DNA of 64,000 nucleotides, taken from assembly GCF_958295425.1 (NCBI RefSeq), contig NC_081141.1, forward strand, positions 13,131,500-13,195,499, written 5' to 3'. The position numbers and the translations under genes are program-made. This stretch comes from Solea solea. Lineage: Eukaryota > Chordata > Actinopteri > Pleuronectiformes > Soleidae. Position 1 is the first letter of the stretch. The number at the start of each line of letters is the position of its first letter. Under the pieces are notes generated by a model. It saw nothing but the letters and a program-made list of their open reading frames with translations, had not been told where the DNA came from and did not search any database. Positions 42,012-53,300 of this stretch are shown piece after piece.

Positions 42012-42310
42012 CGCTCCTATTCTCTATTCTGCCCCCATTTTTCCCACCCGCCTCTCCTCTCTCCCTCATTTTTTCTTTCACCCCAACCAGCCGAGGCATA
42101 TCAATCAATCAATCAATCAATCAATCAATGTTTGCACTTTACAGGAGCTGCAAGGTTCTCAAAGTGCTTCACATAAAAAGACAATAAAACAATTTTGTTG
42201 GGGTTTCTCTTCTCTCTCGCTATAATATTGTAAAGGTTTCTGCCTTACTATGTAAACAGCCTTGAGATAATGTATGTTGTGATTTGGTGCTATAAAAATT
42301 CAAATTGAAT
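42012..42310 (+). repeat. LINE-like 3' tail interrupted by (TCAA)n
   Basis: The left part (ccccaaccagccgaggcata) and right part (gggtttctcttctctctcgc, ccttgagataatgtatgttg, gatttggtgctata) resemble the 3' tail of a common fish non-LTR retroposon. It is interrupted by (TCAA)n at 42101-42128 and a further short piece. The L2-like class is a guess. Confidence 0.5.
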
Positions 42311-42478
42311 TTACTAGTTGTCATGGAAAACAATGTGAAGAATAGATGTGGTTTGTCATCAGCGGCTTTCTCAGGGCTACAAATACAGGGAAAAATATAT
42401 CACAAATATCAGCGTTTTAAGTCTACGGTTGTTTGAATAAAGATACACATAATATGACATGTCATGTCTCATAGTGAG

Positions 42479-43557
42479 CAGTGTTGGGAGTAACGACGTT
42501 TAAGTATAACGGCGTTATTTTTTCAGTAACGGAGTAATCTAATGAATTACTTTTCCTATCGTTGCAACGCCGTTACCGTTACTGAGAATGTAAAGTGGCG
42601 CGTTACTTGTGTTACAATTCGGTTGAATGAAGCGCAGCGGTGTCGGGCTGTCTGACAGCCACACGTCAGCTGACGGGAGAGAGCAGGGGTGGAGATGATT
42701 GATGACGACACCGTTACAAATGCGATGATGATTGGCTGGTCTCACTGCACGCTCTAAGACAATGGCGACGAGCCAGGGAAGCGTAGCGTTTTTTAAGTGG
42801 AAATATCGACACTACTTCTCCCTTACCGAGGTCAAAAGGATATATATATATATATGCAACGTGTGTTGTGACTTGTTATGTCGTCAATAAATTTAGATAC
42901 ACGCAGTTTCCTTGGGAGCTTCTGCTAGCCCCACTTTATTGTTTGTTTACATCCTAGCATGTAATGACGTACTTCCTATTTCCGGTGTATCAAAATAAAA
43001 GTCAGTAGCATTAAACAGTACAACGTGCACACTATGTCCGGGGAAAAGGAGTTTGTCCACGTCAACCTCGAGCAACTCTAACTTAATGAAGAATTTGTGT
43101 GTATTGGTTTAGTACTTGAATGCAAAGTGTGTGAATATTGTTTATTGTCAATATGTAATTTTATTACTTTACAGAATATTTAAGAGTTGGATAGTGCCCT
43201 GTTTATTGTGCAATGGTATACAGATACAGAGATTTGCACTACTTTCTACTACTGTTTCTCTTTACCCAAGTTAACATTTGTGTGTCAATTGTGCCCTTCA
43301 ATTCAGAGTTCAAATAAATACCAAATGCTCTAAAATACTGTACATAGGGGTTTTATTCTTCATTCAGGTATTATAAACATCTTTGACATATAGGATTTTA
43401 AAGAATGTAATAGCGTTATAGAACATAACAAATAATGTCAGTTACTTTGCTGAGTAACTAATTACTTTTACAATGTGGTAACTGAGTTACCGACTCAATT
43501 ACGTTTTTATTTGTAACTATAACTAATTACTTTTTTAAAGTAAGATGCCAAACACTG
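42479..43557 (+). mobile_element. 1,079-bp hAT element, exact 8-bp TSD
   Basis: Flanked by atagtgag at 42471-42478 and 43558-43565. Ends cagtgttggg and aacactg are inverted, with arms rich in gttac/gtaac (gtaacggagtaatc, ggtaactgagttaccg). Near 42760 a frame reads MATSQGSVAFFKWKYRHYF, a possible transposase N-terminus. No catalytic region remains. Confidence 0.85.
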
Positions 43558-43565
43558 ATAGTGAG

Positions 43566-44511
43566 TAACCACATAGTGAGTAACTACACCCACTCACTGT
43601 GATAATTAATATTACCCACTTTGTGTCGTTATTTGCCTTCATTATTCGACTATAAACACATGGCGATTATGTCTTTTGAAGAATTTCGGAGAACATAGTG
43701 GGAGGTAAAGTTCCTGGAACAATTTTATATAAAAAGCCGCTGGCACAAAACAAATGATTGTGGAAAGACACCAGGGATCTAACCAGCAGCATCAGATTGT
43801 AGAAATAATTGCCAACATGCTGATGAGAATGCAAATCTCAATGCCTCAAGGGAGGCTTTCAGATTTGAAATAAATGCTCAATCGCTAAGCTGAGGATTTG
43901 TGTCTCTTTTCATTTTAACAATGCTGCCTTTTCCCTCCCACAAATAAAACTTCATGTATCGGGGAAAACATGGATTTGCTGACATGCTTGAGGTTGTACA
44001 TGTATTATAAAACAGCACCTGTTTTGCATTATACACTCTTGTATGAGGGAAAATTCCCCTCTCACTCTAAATCTTCTCAGACATGTCATAGTTACGTCAG
44101 CCTCAACAATATTTTGTGTTATGAATAAAAACATAAAACATTGTTTTGAGAACAAATTTCAACTTGTGGAAAATATAAGTACGAAAACATACAATACTAA
44201 ACATGACAGCGCAACGTCTTTAAAACATAAAGGACTGATCAGGAAATTTAAACTTCACATCAGCTTAGTAAAAAAAAAAGTGTCAAATCAGTCTCTGGCT
44301 ACACAGTTCAGATTAATGATGTCTGAGGCAGCTAAGACTCCTGATATCACAAGTCTCTCTCCGGGTTTTGTTTTGGCAACAGGCCCCGAATTTCCAAAAA
44401 GTATCAGGTATCAGAGAGCGTGTCTTAAACATTTAACATGCTGAGCAAATAAAGTTTAACCTTGATCGTCATAGACATTCAACGTGAGTGCCTTGTTGCA
44501 TGTGTATGATC
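43566..44511. other. Intergenic DNA: nothing recognised
   Basis: Spacer between two transposons. A 133-codon open frame (44043-44444) has AT-rich codons and no recognisable motif; I regard it as chance. Confidence 0.5.
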
Positions 44512-45005
44512 CAGTTTTTCACCTTGGTGCTTTTCTCACATCACTATTAACATTTGCACAGCACTTAGTGCATTTCTCATATTTTTATTCATCTACATCA
44601 CATATCGTCATGTCATCCCTTGCAATGCAGCGAGGAAAGTATCTCCTGGAGTGGCGAAATCCACCCTCTGCATGACAACGCCATTTGCTTGACAGAATTT
44701 TGTATGTAATGACTCAAGCAATGAAATGAAGACTATTAGTTTGATTGGGAAACGACTATTCAGCATCTATAAGTATAGTTCATTTTGACTGACATGACAT
44801 AAGCGAAATGATAATGTTATAAAACAGCAGAGAATTGTATGAAAGCAACTGATACATGTCCAAAAGCATTGGCAATTTGTTGAGAGGAAGGAGAAATTGC
44901 TACTATGATGTGCACAAATGACTAAATGTTGTGGAGGTTGAACTAATAGTTATGAGAATTTTCATTCTGATCTGAGAAAAGCACCAAAGCAACTGAGAAA
45001 AACTG
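44512..45005 (-). mobile_element. 494-bp ISRm11-like MITE, inverted relative of 39946-41361
   Basis: Its right end (aactgagaaaaactg followed by TA at 45006-45007) and about 300 bp inward are nearly identical, in reverse complement, to the left end of the 39946-41361 element. Its left end (ggtgcttttctcacatcact) matches that element's right end. The middle is deleted. The near identity suggests both moved fairly recently. Confidence 0.8.
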
Positions 45006-45101
45006 TAATTTGAGAAATGCAAACTCAAGAGAACGAAAGGTTACACAACAAACATGGTTTATGTGTACATGACAGACAGACAGACATATGTAGGTATTGT
45101 A

Positions 45102-45102
45102 T

Positions 45103-45133
<31 letters not shown>
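45102..45133. repeat. (GATA)n microsatellite
   Basis: Eight GATA units. Confidence 0.95.
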
Positions 45134-46728
45134 CCAACCCTTGCAACACTTATTGAGGCAAGAGACTAAGCACTACGTGGCCTCTCTATGGTCATTGTTT
45201 TGATTTCATAGCTCATTTGTGGAATTGGGTTTGACATTGTTTTCAGCAAACAAGTGTTGATGAATCCCTCTACAGTCTGAACGTGCCCTGATTCAGAGCA
45301 GATGTGTGTGTGTGACGGACCCCTGTCACACAGACCGCAGTCCGTCTGTCGCTTTCTTCAACTCTCAGGCAAACACGTGTATCCAAACCAGGAAAGCTGA
45401 CTGAGGCCATTATAGTCAGCTGAAGCCAATGTGTCTCACTCTGCACTAGAGACAAATTTGCTCATTTCATTTTGCTCTACAGGTCAACATTTGGTATAAT
45501 GGCAATCAGGCTGAACTGAATAGAATCTTGAATCTCCATTTATGAGAAGAGATGCTGTTTTTAATTCTTCTTTTCAAGGTAACACATAATTCATCTTATA
45601 TCAAAAGCCTAATGACCACTATGACCTGCCAGTGCTGCGGCAGTAACTCATAGTAAAACAGTGCAAACAGGTTGTTTTCTATTGACTCAAATCAAATGAC
45701 CTTAAGAAAACAGCAAAAACGAGACAATATTACATATATATATATATATTTACATATATAATATATAACATATATAATATAACAATCTGTATCCAATAGA
45801 AAGAAACTGGTCAGGTCTTATGTTTGTGTTTTTGTGTGTGGCTGTTCTCCTATCGATCCAAAATTGCCAAGAAATCAATGAGAGCCACTGGGTCTTGACA
45901 TGTTGCCTCCAACAGATGGCGCTGGAGACTCAAAATACTCCAAATAAATAAATAAACACTTCGTGTCCAAGCAGCGACCAGTTTGAGGACACTGCAATAA
46001 TCCTGAAATGCGTCTTAAGAGGGTGTTATTGGCTTAAAGGCCAAAACATACACAACAGTCAGTTTTTGTTGGCGCAAGCAGGAAAACATGTACACAGTGT
46101 ACACAATCAGTGATACTTTAAGGATAATACGTGTATTTATCATCATTATTATTATTATAATTTATTATTAGAATTTCTTGATTCTTTTGTTTTTAACCTT
46201 TTCTTTTGTTCACAATTTAAGTAAAGTCCACATACTGCTGGCTGCTGCATGTTGAACTAGGTGTGCTGTGGCCACAGCTGTAGCCTGTAATGATTTGCTC
46301 TCACTGAGTATAGAATATAAAAATAGTTTGGAGGGATGATGGTGCAGCGGCGGTGGAGCAGATTGACCTCCCACCGGAGGAGTGGCGTTGACAGAAGGAT
46401 GGTCCAGGAGACAGAGGAGGCAGCATGCTGAACGCAGCCGCCGCTCAACGCTGCCTACAAACTTGCCCGATATGTGACGGGACGCTTCTTTACCTTCATG
46501 CCACCGCAGGGGTAATAACGGGAGCCGCGCACACGCACACGGGGAGCCACACATAACAGAAACAGCGGTAAGGCGCTCATACAACTTATCCGCGTGGAGT
46601 TCTTTCTCAAGGCCGTGCGCACTTTGAGGAGGCGTCTTACTTATAAATCACCATGATTTATGTTCTTTTGCTTCCAGCTGTGTTTTAAACCCTTTCCTCA
46701 GTGTCTTTTAACACATTTAGACACATTT

Positions 46729-46762
<34 letters not shown>

Positions 46763-47215
46763 TAGGCTGTGCGTAAATGCGCACCTGGAATCTAATTTGC
46801 TTTTTAGGTTCAAAGGAACACCTACACTACTTGGATTTGACTTTAGCAGATTCTATGGTCGTTTTTTCTTCTCCAAACTCCTGTGGTTTCAAGCGTTACA
46901 TAATTGGAGCCAACGCTTGTGCGTAAATTGCCCTGGCATTTATCACAGCACTACTGCAGTTCTCAGCACGTCGCACAAACAGAATCAGCATGAGATTTGT
47001 GTTTATTTTCATTGTTGTGTGCCTGTGGTTCTGATATAATAACCGTTGTCTAAACATGTATGTGAGTTTCCAAATTTGAGGCTAACAGCAGGTGTATAAA
47101 GTCTTACTTTCATACCCATGCTATGTAATAGTCTTTGGTTTTGTCTCATGATGTAGACTTTTTACTTACGTACAGGAAGCAGCGAAAATGACCTCTCCAT
47201 GTGTTCCTTTGTCAG
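45134..47215. other. Spacer and possible slc4a4 first (non-coding) exon
   Basis: Mostly AT-rich, with a poly-T run at 46732-46759. A GC-rich stretch at about 46330-46567 ends at a good donor (cagcg|gtaagg, after 46567) and could be a 5' untranslated exon splicing to the acceptor at 47215. That is inference only. The 124-codon minus-strand frame over it (46210-46584) shows no recognisable domain. Confidence 0.35.
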
Positions 47216-47315
47216 GGCAAACATCAGCAGCTCTGGTGATCCACTCTGCTCAGCACATTCTGTAAGGAAGGAGCTGTATCTCACTGTAATCTGAAGAGAT
47301 GAGCGGCAACAAGAA
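47216..47315 (+). CDS. slc4a4: slc4a4 5' exon with 17-nt coding end
   Basis: A good acceptor (tgtgttcctttgtcag) precedes 47216. The ATG at 47299 codes MSGNK plus two bases, then the donor gtaagt. The next exon supplies the G that makes AAG and continues GTG GAG GAC, so the join reads [16 protein letters not shown]. Only the last 17 nt are coding; the rest would be 5' UTR. Confidence 0.7.
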
Positions 47316-50271
47316 GTAAGTGACTGGAACAAGGTGATCACTCTGTGCAGACTTTACTTTTCATTGAGCGAGTTTGAGTTTGTGTGCAGGAGCCTGAAAA
47401 CAATGTCCGATGCATAACACGAGGGGCAAAAGTGTGACTATCACAAGCTCTGAAAGAAACGTGACATTTTGTTCTCCCTGACACTTCCTTAGGTGATTAG
47501 ACTTTTTTAGGTTGAGGTAAATAAAGAGTAAGTTGTGTAATGGTCTGTGTAATCAAACCCCAGGGTTTAAACTATGTAAAGGTCATGCAGCCAAACACGA
47601 ACAGCCATGTACATGCTTTGCAATGATCGTTGCCTCAAAGAAGAACAAATCTCACATACAGTTGTACATACAGTACAAATGTGGCTGTGCATCACATTCA
47701 TTTATGCATTTTTTTTTAAATCGAGTGTTGGCAACCCGGGAGCGACACAGCATCATTATCATTGAGATCCATAAAACAAGCTCGAGTCTAAGCCTGTGGA
47801 GAGAGCCTTACATCAACAGCACACGACAAGTCACCAGAAGAAAGTGATAGTACAATTATGTTTGATGTTTATTATGATCATCATTTCATCCTTCAAATAG
47901 CTGAATCCTGCTCTCTGCTTTCCACGTGAGCCGTGTTTATTTTGGGTACGCAGTGGAAAACCTTGTGACTCCCTGATTTTGTTTTTCCAACCTCATTTAT
48001 AGTGAAAACTATGGTTTGGCTAAAGTCCATTAATAAACAAACTGCAGTGATCTTTTCACCTTGTGGGTTTTATGACAATCTGATGAGCCCAGGACATTTT
48101 TGCTAACTTGATTGATGTCCAGGATACAAGACACACATGACCTGGACACATTTATTCATATCTCATGTGATGGACAGATACTGTACACCATGACGCTGAA
48201 GACTGTTTGATGTCTCCATGTTTTAGACACAGAGTGTCATCAGCGCAGGTACAGAGAACACTCCTCTCTACAAAGATAGTGGATGTAAACTACACATACA
48301 GATTATAGTTGGCCTTACAAGGACAGGGAGGCTGATATGGTATCTGTGAAGTGACAAACAGATAGCTGCTAATTTACAATCACGAGTGCAAAGTAACAGC
48401 CTATTGTATTTTGAAGGTTTTCCCTATATTTGTGATCAAATGTAGACTTTTTTTGTCTAGTTTTCTTTCTTTCCCTCGTTGGTTTTCTTCTTTTCACATT
48501 CTTCCTACGCCTCATGCCAAAAACTTTAAAATATTATCAGTGTAAATATTATGCGGTTAGAAAGTATTTTATTATTAATCCCAGTAGACAGTTGTTAAAA
48601 GTTAAAAGGACATTCCCAAGAACTCATAGCACACTTAAGACCAGGTCCCATGAAAGTTACCAGCTTTTGTATGTTTGTAAAAATGTATATGTTTTTTATT
48701 TCATGTATATTGAAACAAAAGGCATTTTTGTCTGACTGTAGTTAAATAACACACATAGAAGTATAGAGAGTATTGTAATATTGTGTCACAAGATATGAGC
48801 TCCTAACAGAAGTGAATGAAGATTCAAAGACAAGTCAGTCTGCAGTTATGTTGCACAATTCAAACAAATAATACGAAAACATATGGTAACACAATCAATG
48901 GCAATCACTTTAAGTTACTTCTCCTGCATTATGCAACTCAGAAATCACTGTAAAATGTTTATTTTTTTTATTTTATTAACCGGTATATTACAAGGCAAGG
49001 TTTATCATTTTGTTTGTGTCACAGCTACAAAAACCTGAACCTGAACTGCTACACACTGCTATTTTCTTTTTTGTGAATGCAAATTTTTTTATAAACAAAT
49101 AAAAAAATAGTTGTACGTAAGTCGGTAAGGTAAGTAGTTTGCAGAGATAAATACGCAAACTGTTAACAATAATAGATAACAGATTTGATTATTTTTAGTT
49201 ACATATTCATACTCTTTTCATTACAGCGTAAGGTAAATAAAGCCAGAATGTGTGAAGTTCAGAGTAGAAACATGAAATGGGGGCAGACCTGTTTGGGCTG
49301 TCAGCTCAGTAGAGTTTCACTTGTTATGTCCTCAGTTTTTCTATAGGTGGCAATGGAGGGAGATGCTAGAACAGTGTTGGTAGGGTAGAGAAGGAGCCCC
49401 TCTGCTTAAAAACTAAATCACACTTCAGGGTTCAGAGCCGACCGGCACTATATTTATATTATATTTATACTACTATAATATTTCCAACACTAACAGCAGC
49501 AGCATATAAGTACAGAGCGATTGACCCAACTAATGAGGTCTTTTTTATGATTATAACATCTTTATTTCTCATAGCAAATTCCACGAAATAGGCCAAGGTG
49601 TATGTGTTTGTTTTGAAGATTGAGTCCATGATAGAAATAGTGATTAGTCGAATGTTGCGAAACATTTCTGTACATTCTTCATTCACTTTATACAACACAA
49701 GACAGTGAAAGACGCCCCTCCTCCTCCTCCTCCACCTCCTTCTACAACTTTTACTGCTGATAATACTGATTATTAATATCATTGTTGCTGAATAAGCATG
49801 TGCAGATGTGCTGGTGTTTGTTGGGGATATTATCAGAGTTAAACCCAGGACTTCAGCAGTGGCGATGTTACACAACAAATACATTTTTTTAATGTGTGAA
49901 GGATTATTTAAGGTCGTCACCCTCGATACTGCCCGTCATCACATAGTGAAACAAACGAAACACGTCTAATCCTCTATATGTCGATGTTTGCTGGGACACA
50001 GCAGCGCCACTTTGAGGTGACGAGTTCATTTTTGTGTGAAACCATCTCGGGCGGCAGCGAAGGTTCCGACGCTCCAGCCTGTTGTGGTTTTGTGTGTGTG
50101 TTGTCACTTAAGTAAAGCCAGCGTAATCCTGTAAGGGCGGATGAGTAGACAGACATGTGATGCCCCACTTGTTTGTAAGGTGGAGGGTGCTGAAGAGGGG
50201 GCCGGCAGGCATTAACTGCCAGATGGTGAGGCTTTGTCATGTGTGTGTGGGTGTGTGATTAGACACAACAC

Positions 50272-50303
<32 letters not shown>

Positions 50304-53300
50304 GACGTTGTTTTTTTGCAGCAATATTAAAACACTACACCTCAATTCAGTGTCTAATTAACTAGATTTGAATGGTTTCTAGTCTCACTTACTTCATTTT
50401 GTACATGACAAACACCAGTCCCTGTGACATTCCGCCCAATTAGCGGAGACTTCCTGTCGTCTCCCTCACCCTCCTCCATCAGATTAAATCCTTTAAACTG
50501 CACCCATTGGCTGGACACTTTGCCCTTCTGAAGGACGACATGCGTCCTCACACTTGAAGATTGTTCACGTTCTTATTTATTTATTTTGTATCTCTAAATG
50601 CTGAGGTGGTCACGTACGGTGTTGTCAATGAGTCTCTAACGGGTCGAGATGACCAGTCCCAACCCGAACTTACTGCAGGTGAACGAGCCGAAGCGCTATG
50701 GCTCCACGCTGTCGCTGGAGGAAAAGTGTGAGCAGTCTTTCTTCCTCTTTTACTACTACAGGGTGGAGGACGAGGCGGTGCTGGACCGGGGGGCATCCTT
50801 ACAGAAGCACAAGTGTGACGACGAGGAGGTAGAGGGTAAGTTTACCTACATTCTCTCTGAACGTGAGATTTCTGAAAGATTTCTCAGATATATGTCAAAT
50901 GAGATATACTTTCCTTTTTTTTTTTCTAAAATGCATTTTACTTCAGGACAGGATTTGGCAAATTGCATGCACTTCCTGCACGTACATGACCACCCTCATC
51001 TGTTTAATAGTCTGGCAGGAGAAAGATGTAGAATGAAGAGCATGTGATCCTGTGTTTACCTTACTAATTTGCTTGAAGACGTATAGAACCAACAACTAGA
51101 GGACATTGGCTTATGTTAAAATGTCTGTCTTATTGTCAGTGCCCATTTTCTTTCCCCCTAACCTTAAACAAACTTCAACCTGGTAACTGCTAATTAGAGG
51201 AACTAGGTTAGTCTGACACGGTGGTGACACACTACCCTGGACCTAATATAACACTTTCCTTGGTTCCAGTCCAGTGGATTAATAGACTTGGCACAGAACC
51301 AGTTTTACAATCCAACATCCTCCTGTTTAGCTTTTTTTGTTGTTGTTGTTGGTGTTTTATGAAATTTGAATAGCTAATCTTGAACATTGTTAATGGCAAA
51401 AATGTTATATATTTTTAAGTCATTTACATAATGGATTTCCATGCAGTATAAATCTATTATATCTATCTATTATACAGTATTAAGTCTGCATTACACCTTG
51501 CCTCACTAGTGTTACGTATGTGCGGACCGTGATAGATGCCACTTTTTAACAAGCTGCAGAAGCCTACAAATTGATTTTCTCATTCTACAGAGCAGGGCAC
51601 TCTAGTTTGGTCAGTAGAGGGCCAGTCGAGTGAAAAAAAAGTCAAACTTTTTGACTTAAAAAGATACAGAAATTACAATATTTGTGATGATATTTCACGT
51701 AATTTCAAAATAAAAGTGTTTGTTTTGATATGGAACGATAGATAGTTCACAATATAAAAATATTTATGACGCAAAAACACTTAATTAACTCTGAGGGGAC
51801 CTCTGCTATAGAAATGAATGTGAAACCTGTATGCTGTATGTGTGGTTTGTTATCTGTGATATAAGATCTATAGGTTTGTGGAGATTTGTAGTGAAGTGAA
51901 GTCGTTTAAGCAGCTCATTTCTTCCAAACACGGTTAATGCAGCAGAGACAGCAGAGCAGAATTTGCTCAGCAGTGTCCTTCATGCTGTTGATCAACATTT
52001 TGTCAGGTGTCACCTCAGCTTGAACTCACTCCGTCTAACTTCCTGCGCACAAACCAGCATCTCAGCTGTGTCCGCGTGTGTCCCAATCTCTCTGTGGACT
52101 TTCCACTGATCTCACCGTCACTGATTTAAAAAAAAAAGAAGAAAAAAAAAAAGACGAGACGAGGTAGTTTGAGATTTTCCACATTGTACAAGATAAAGCT
52201 CTTGCTTTCGGTCCAATGGCCAAATGATCTTAATCTGACACTGCTTAGTCTGTGTTTGCATTCCACTAACATGTTTGGTGTCTGACCCTGTGTCACAGAC
52301 AACGTCAATGATCAAAATAGATGATCTAGTTTCACAGCTTAAGTCCCACTTGATTAAGGATTTTTCTTTTTTTTTTGCCTGATACTGAAACTGACATCAA
52401 AACCTTGAGTAACTACAGATACGATAATCAGTCCAGTGCAGTCGTTTTTATGTCTTTTAAAGTACCAAACTGTACGTGTTCATGCTTTTACCACCAAATA
52501 TGACGTTCCAACTGAGTAACAATTATTCTGCTCATAGTATTTATCTTACATTTATGCTGCCTCTCTCTAAAATTTGATCATTTTGGTCACATTCAAAATA
52601 GTGCCTGTATGTTAATTATGATATATATGCTGTTATTATAGTAGTTCTTATGCAAATCCGACATGTTTTTTATTCTTCTAAACACACATTTGTTGTGACC
52701 TCATGTTTAAGTGATGCATGATTGTATGTAGGTCTGCAAATAATAATACTTTTCCTAAAAACAGTTAGAAAATGGTTTGTGTTTTCCAAACGTCAAAATG
52801 ACATTGTCCTGAAACACTTATCTTGTCCACAAACCAAAGATACTAGCTTATCTGTCATAGAGAAGCAAAAAAGAGCATCATTTATTCACATTTAAGATGG
52901 TGAGTTAGAGAACCACTCAAACTGACTGGTTATTAAAAAACTTGCACATTAATTTAGTCTACTTAGAGATTCATTGTCACTGTCCTCACTGTATACGCCA
53001 GGGGTGTCAAACTCATTTTTGTTCAGGGGCCACATACAGCACAATTTGATCTCAAGGGGGCCGGACCAGTAAAAATAGTAAAATAATAGCATAATAACCT
53101 ATGAACAACAAGCACTCCTTTGTTTTTTCTCCTTTGTTTTACATTTAATGAAGGATATTTTTACAAAACATGAAGTTTCTTGAGAAATATAAGTGCAATT
53201 TCAACAATATCATGCCTAAATTTACTATTTACACAGCATACTGGATCTATAAAGGCACAAACATTTAGTCACTGGTATCTGGAGCATTGGACATTACGTT

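Noticed and set aside
46210..46584. 124-codon minus-strand frame
   Set aside because: Lies in a GC-rich stretch that looks like the slc4a4 5' region. No domain, and the frame simply reflects few stops in GC-rich DNA.
49465..49920. 151-codon minus-strand frame in slc4a4 intron 1
   Set aside because: AT-rich composition with simple-sequence parts (RRRWRRRR from a CCTCCT run) and no domain.
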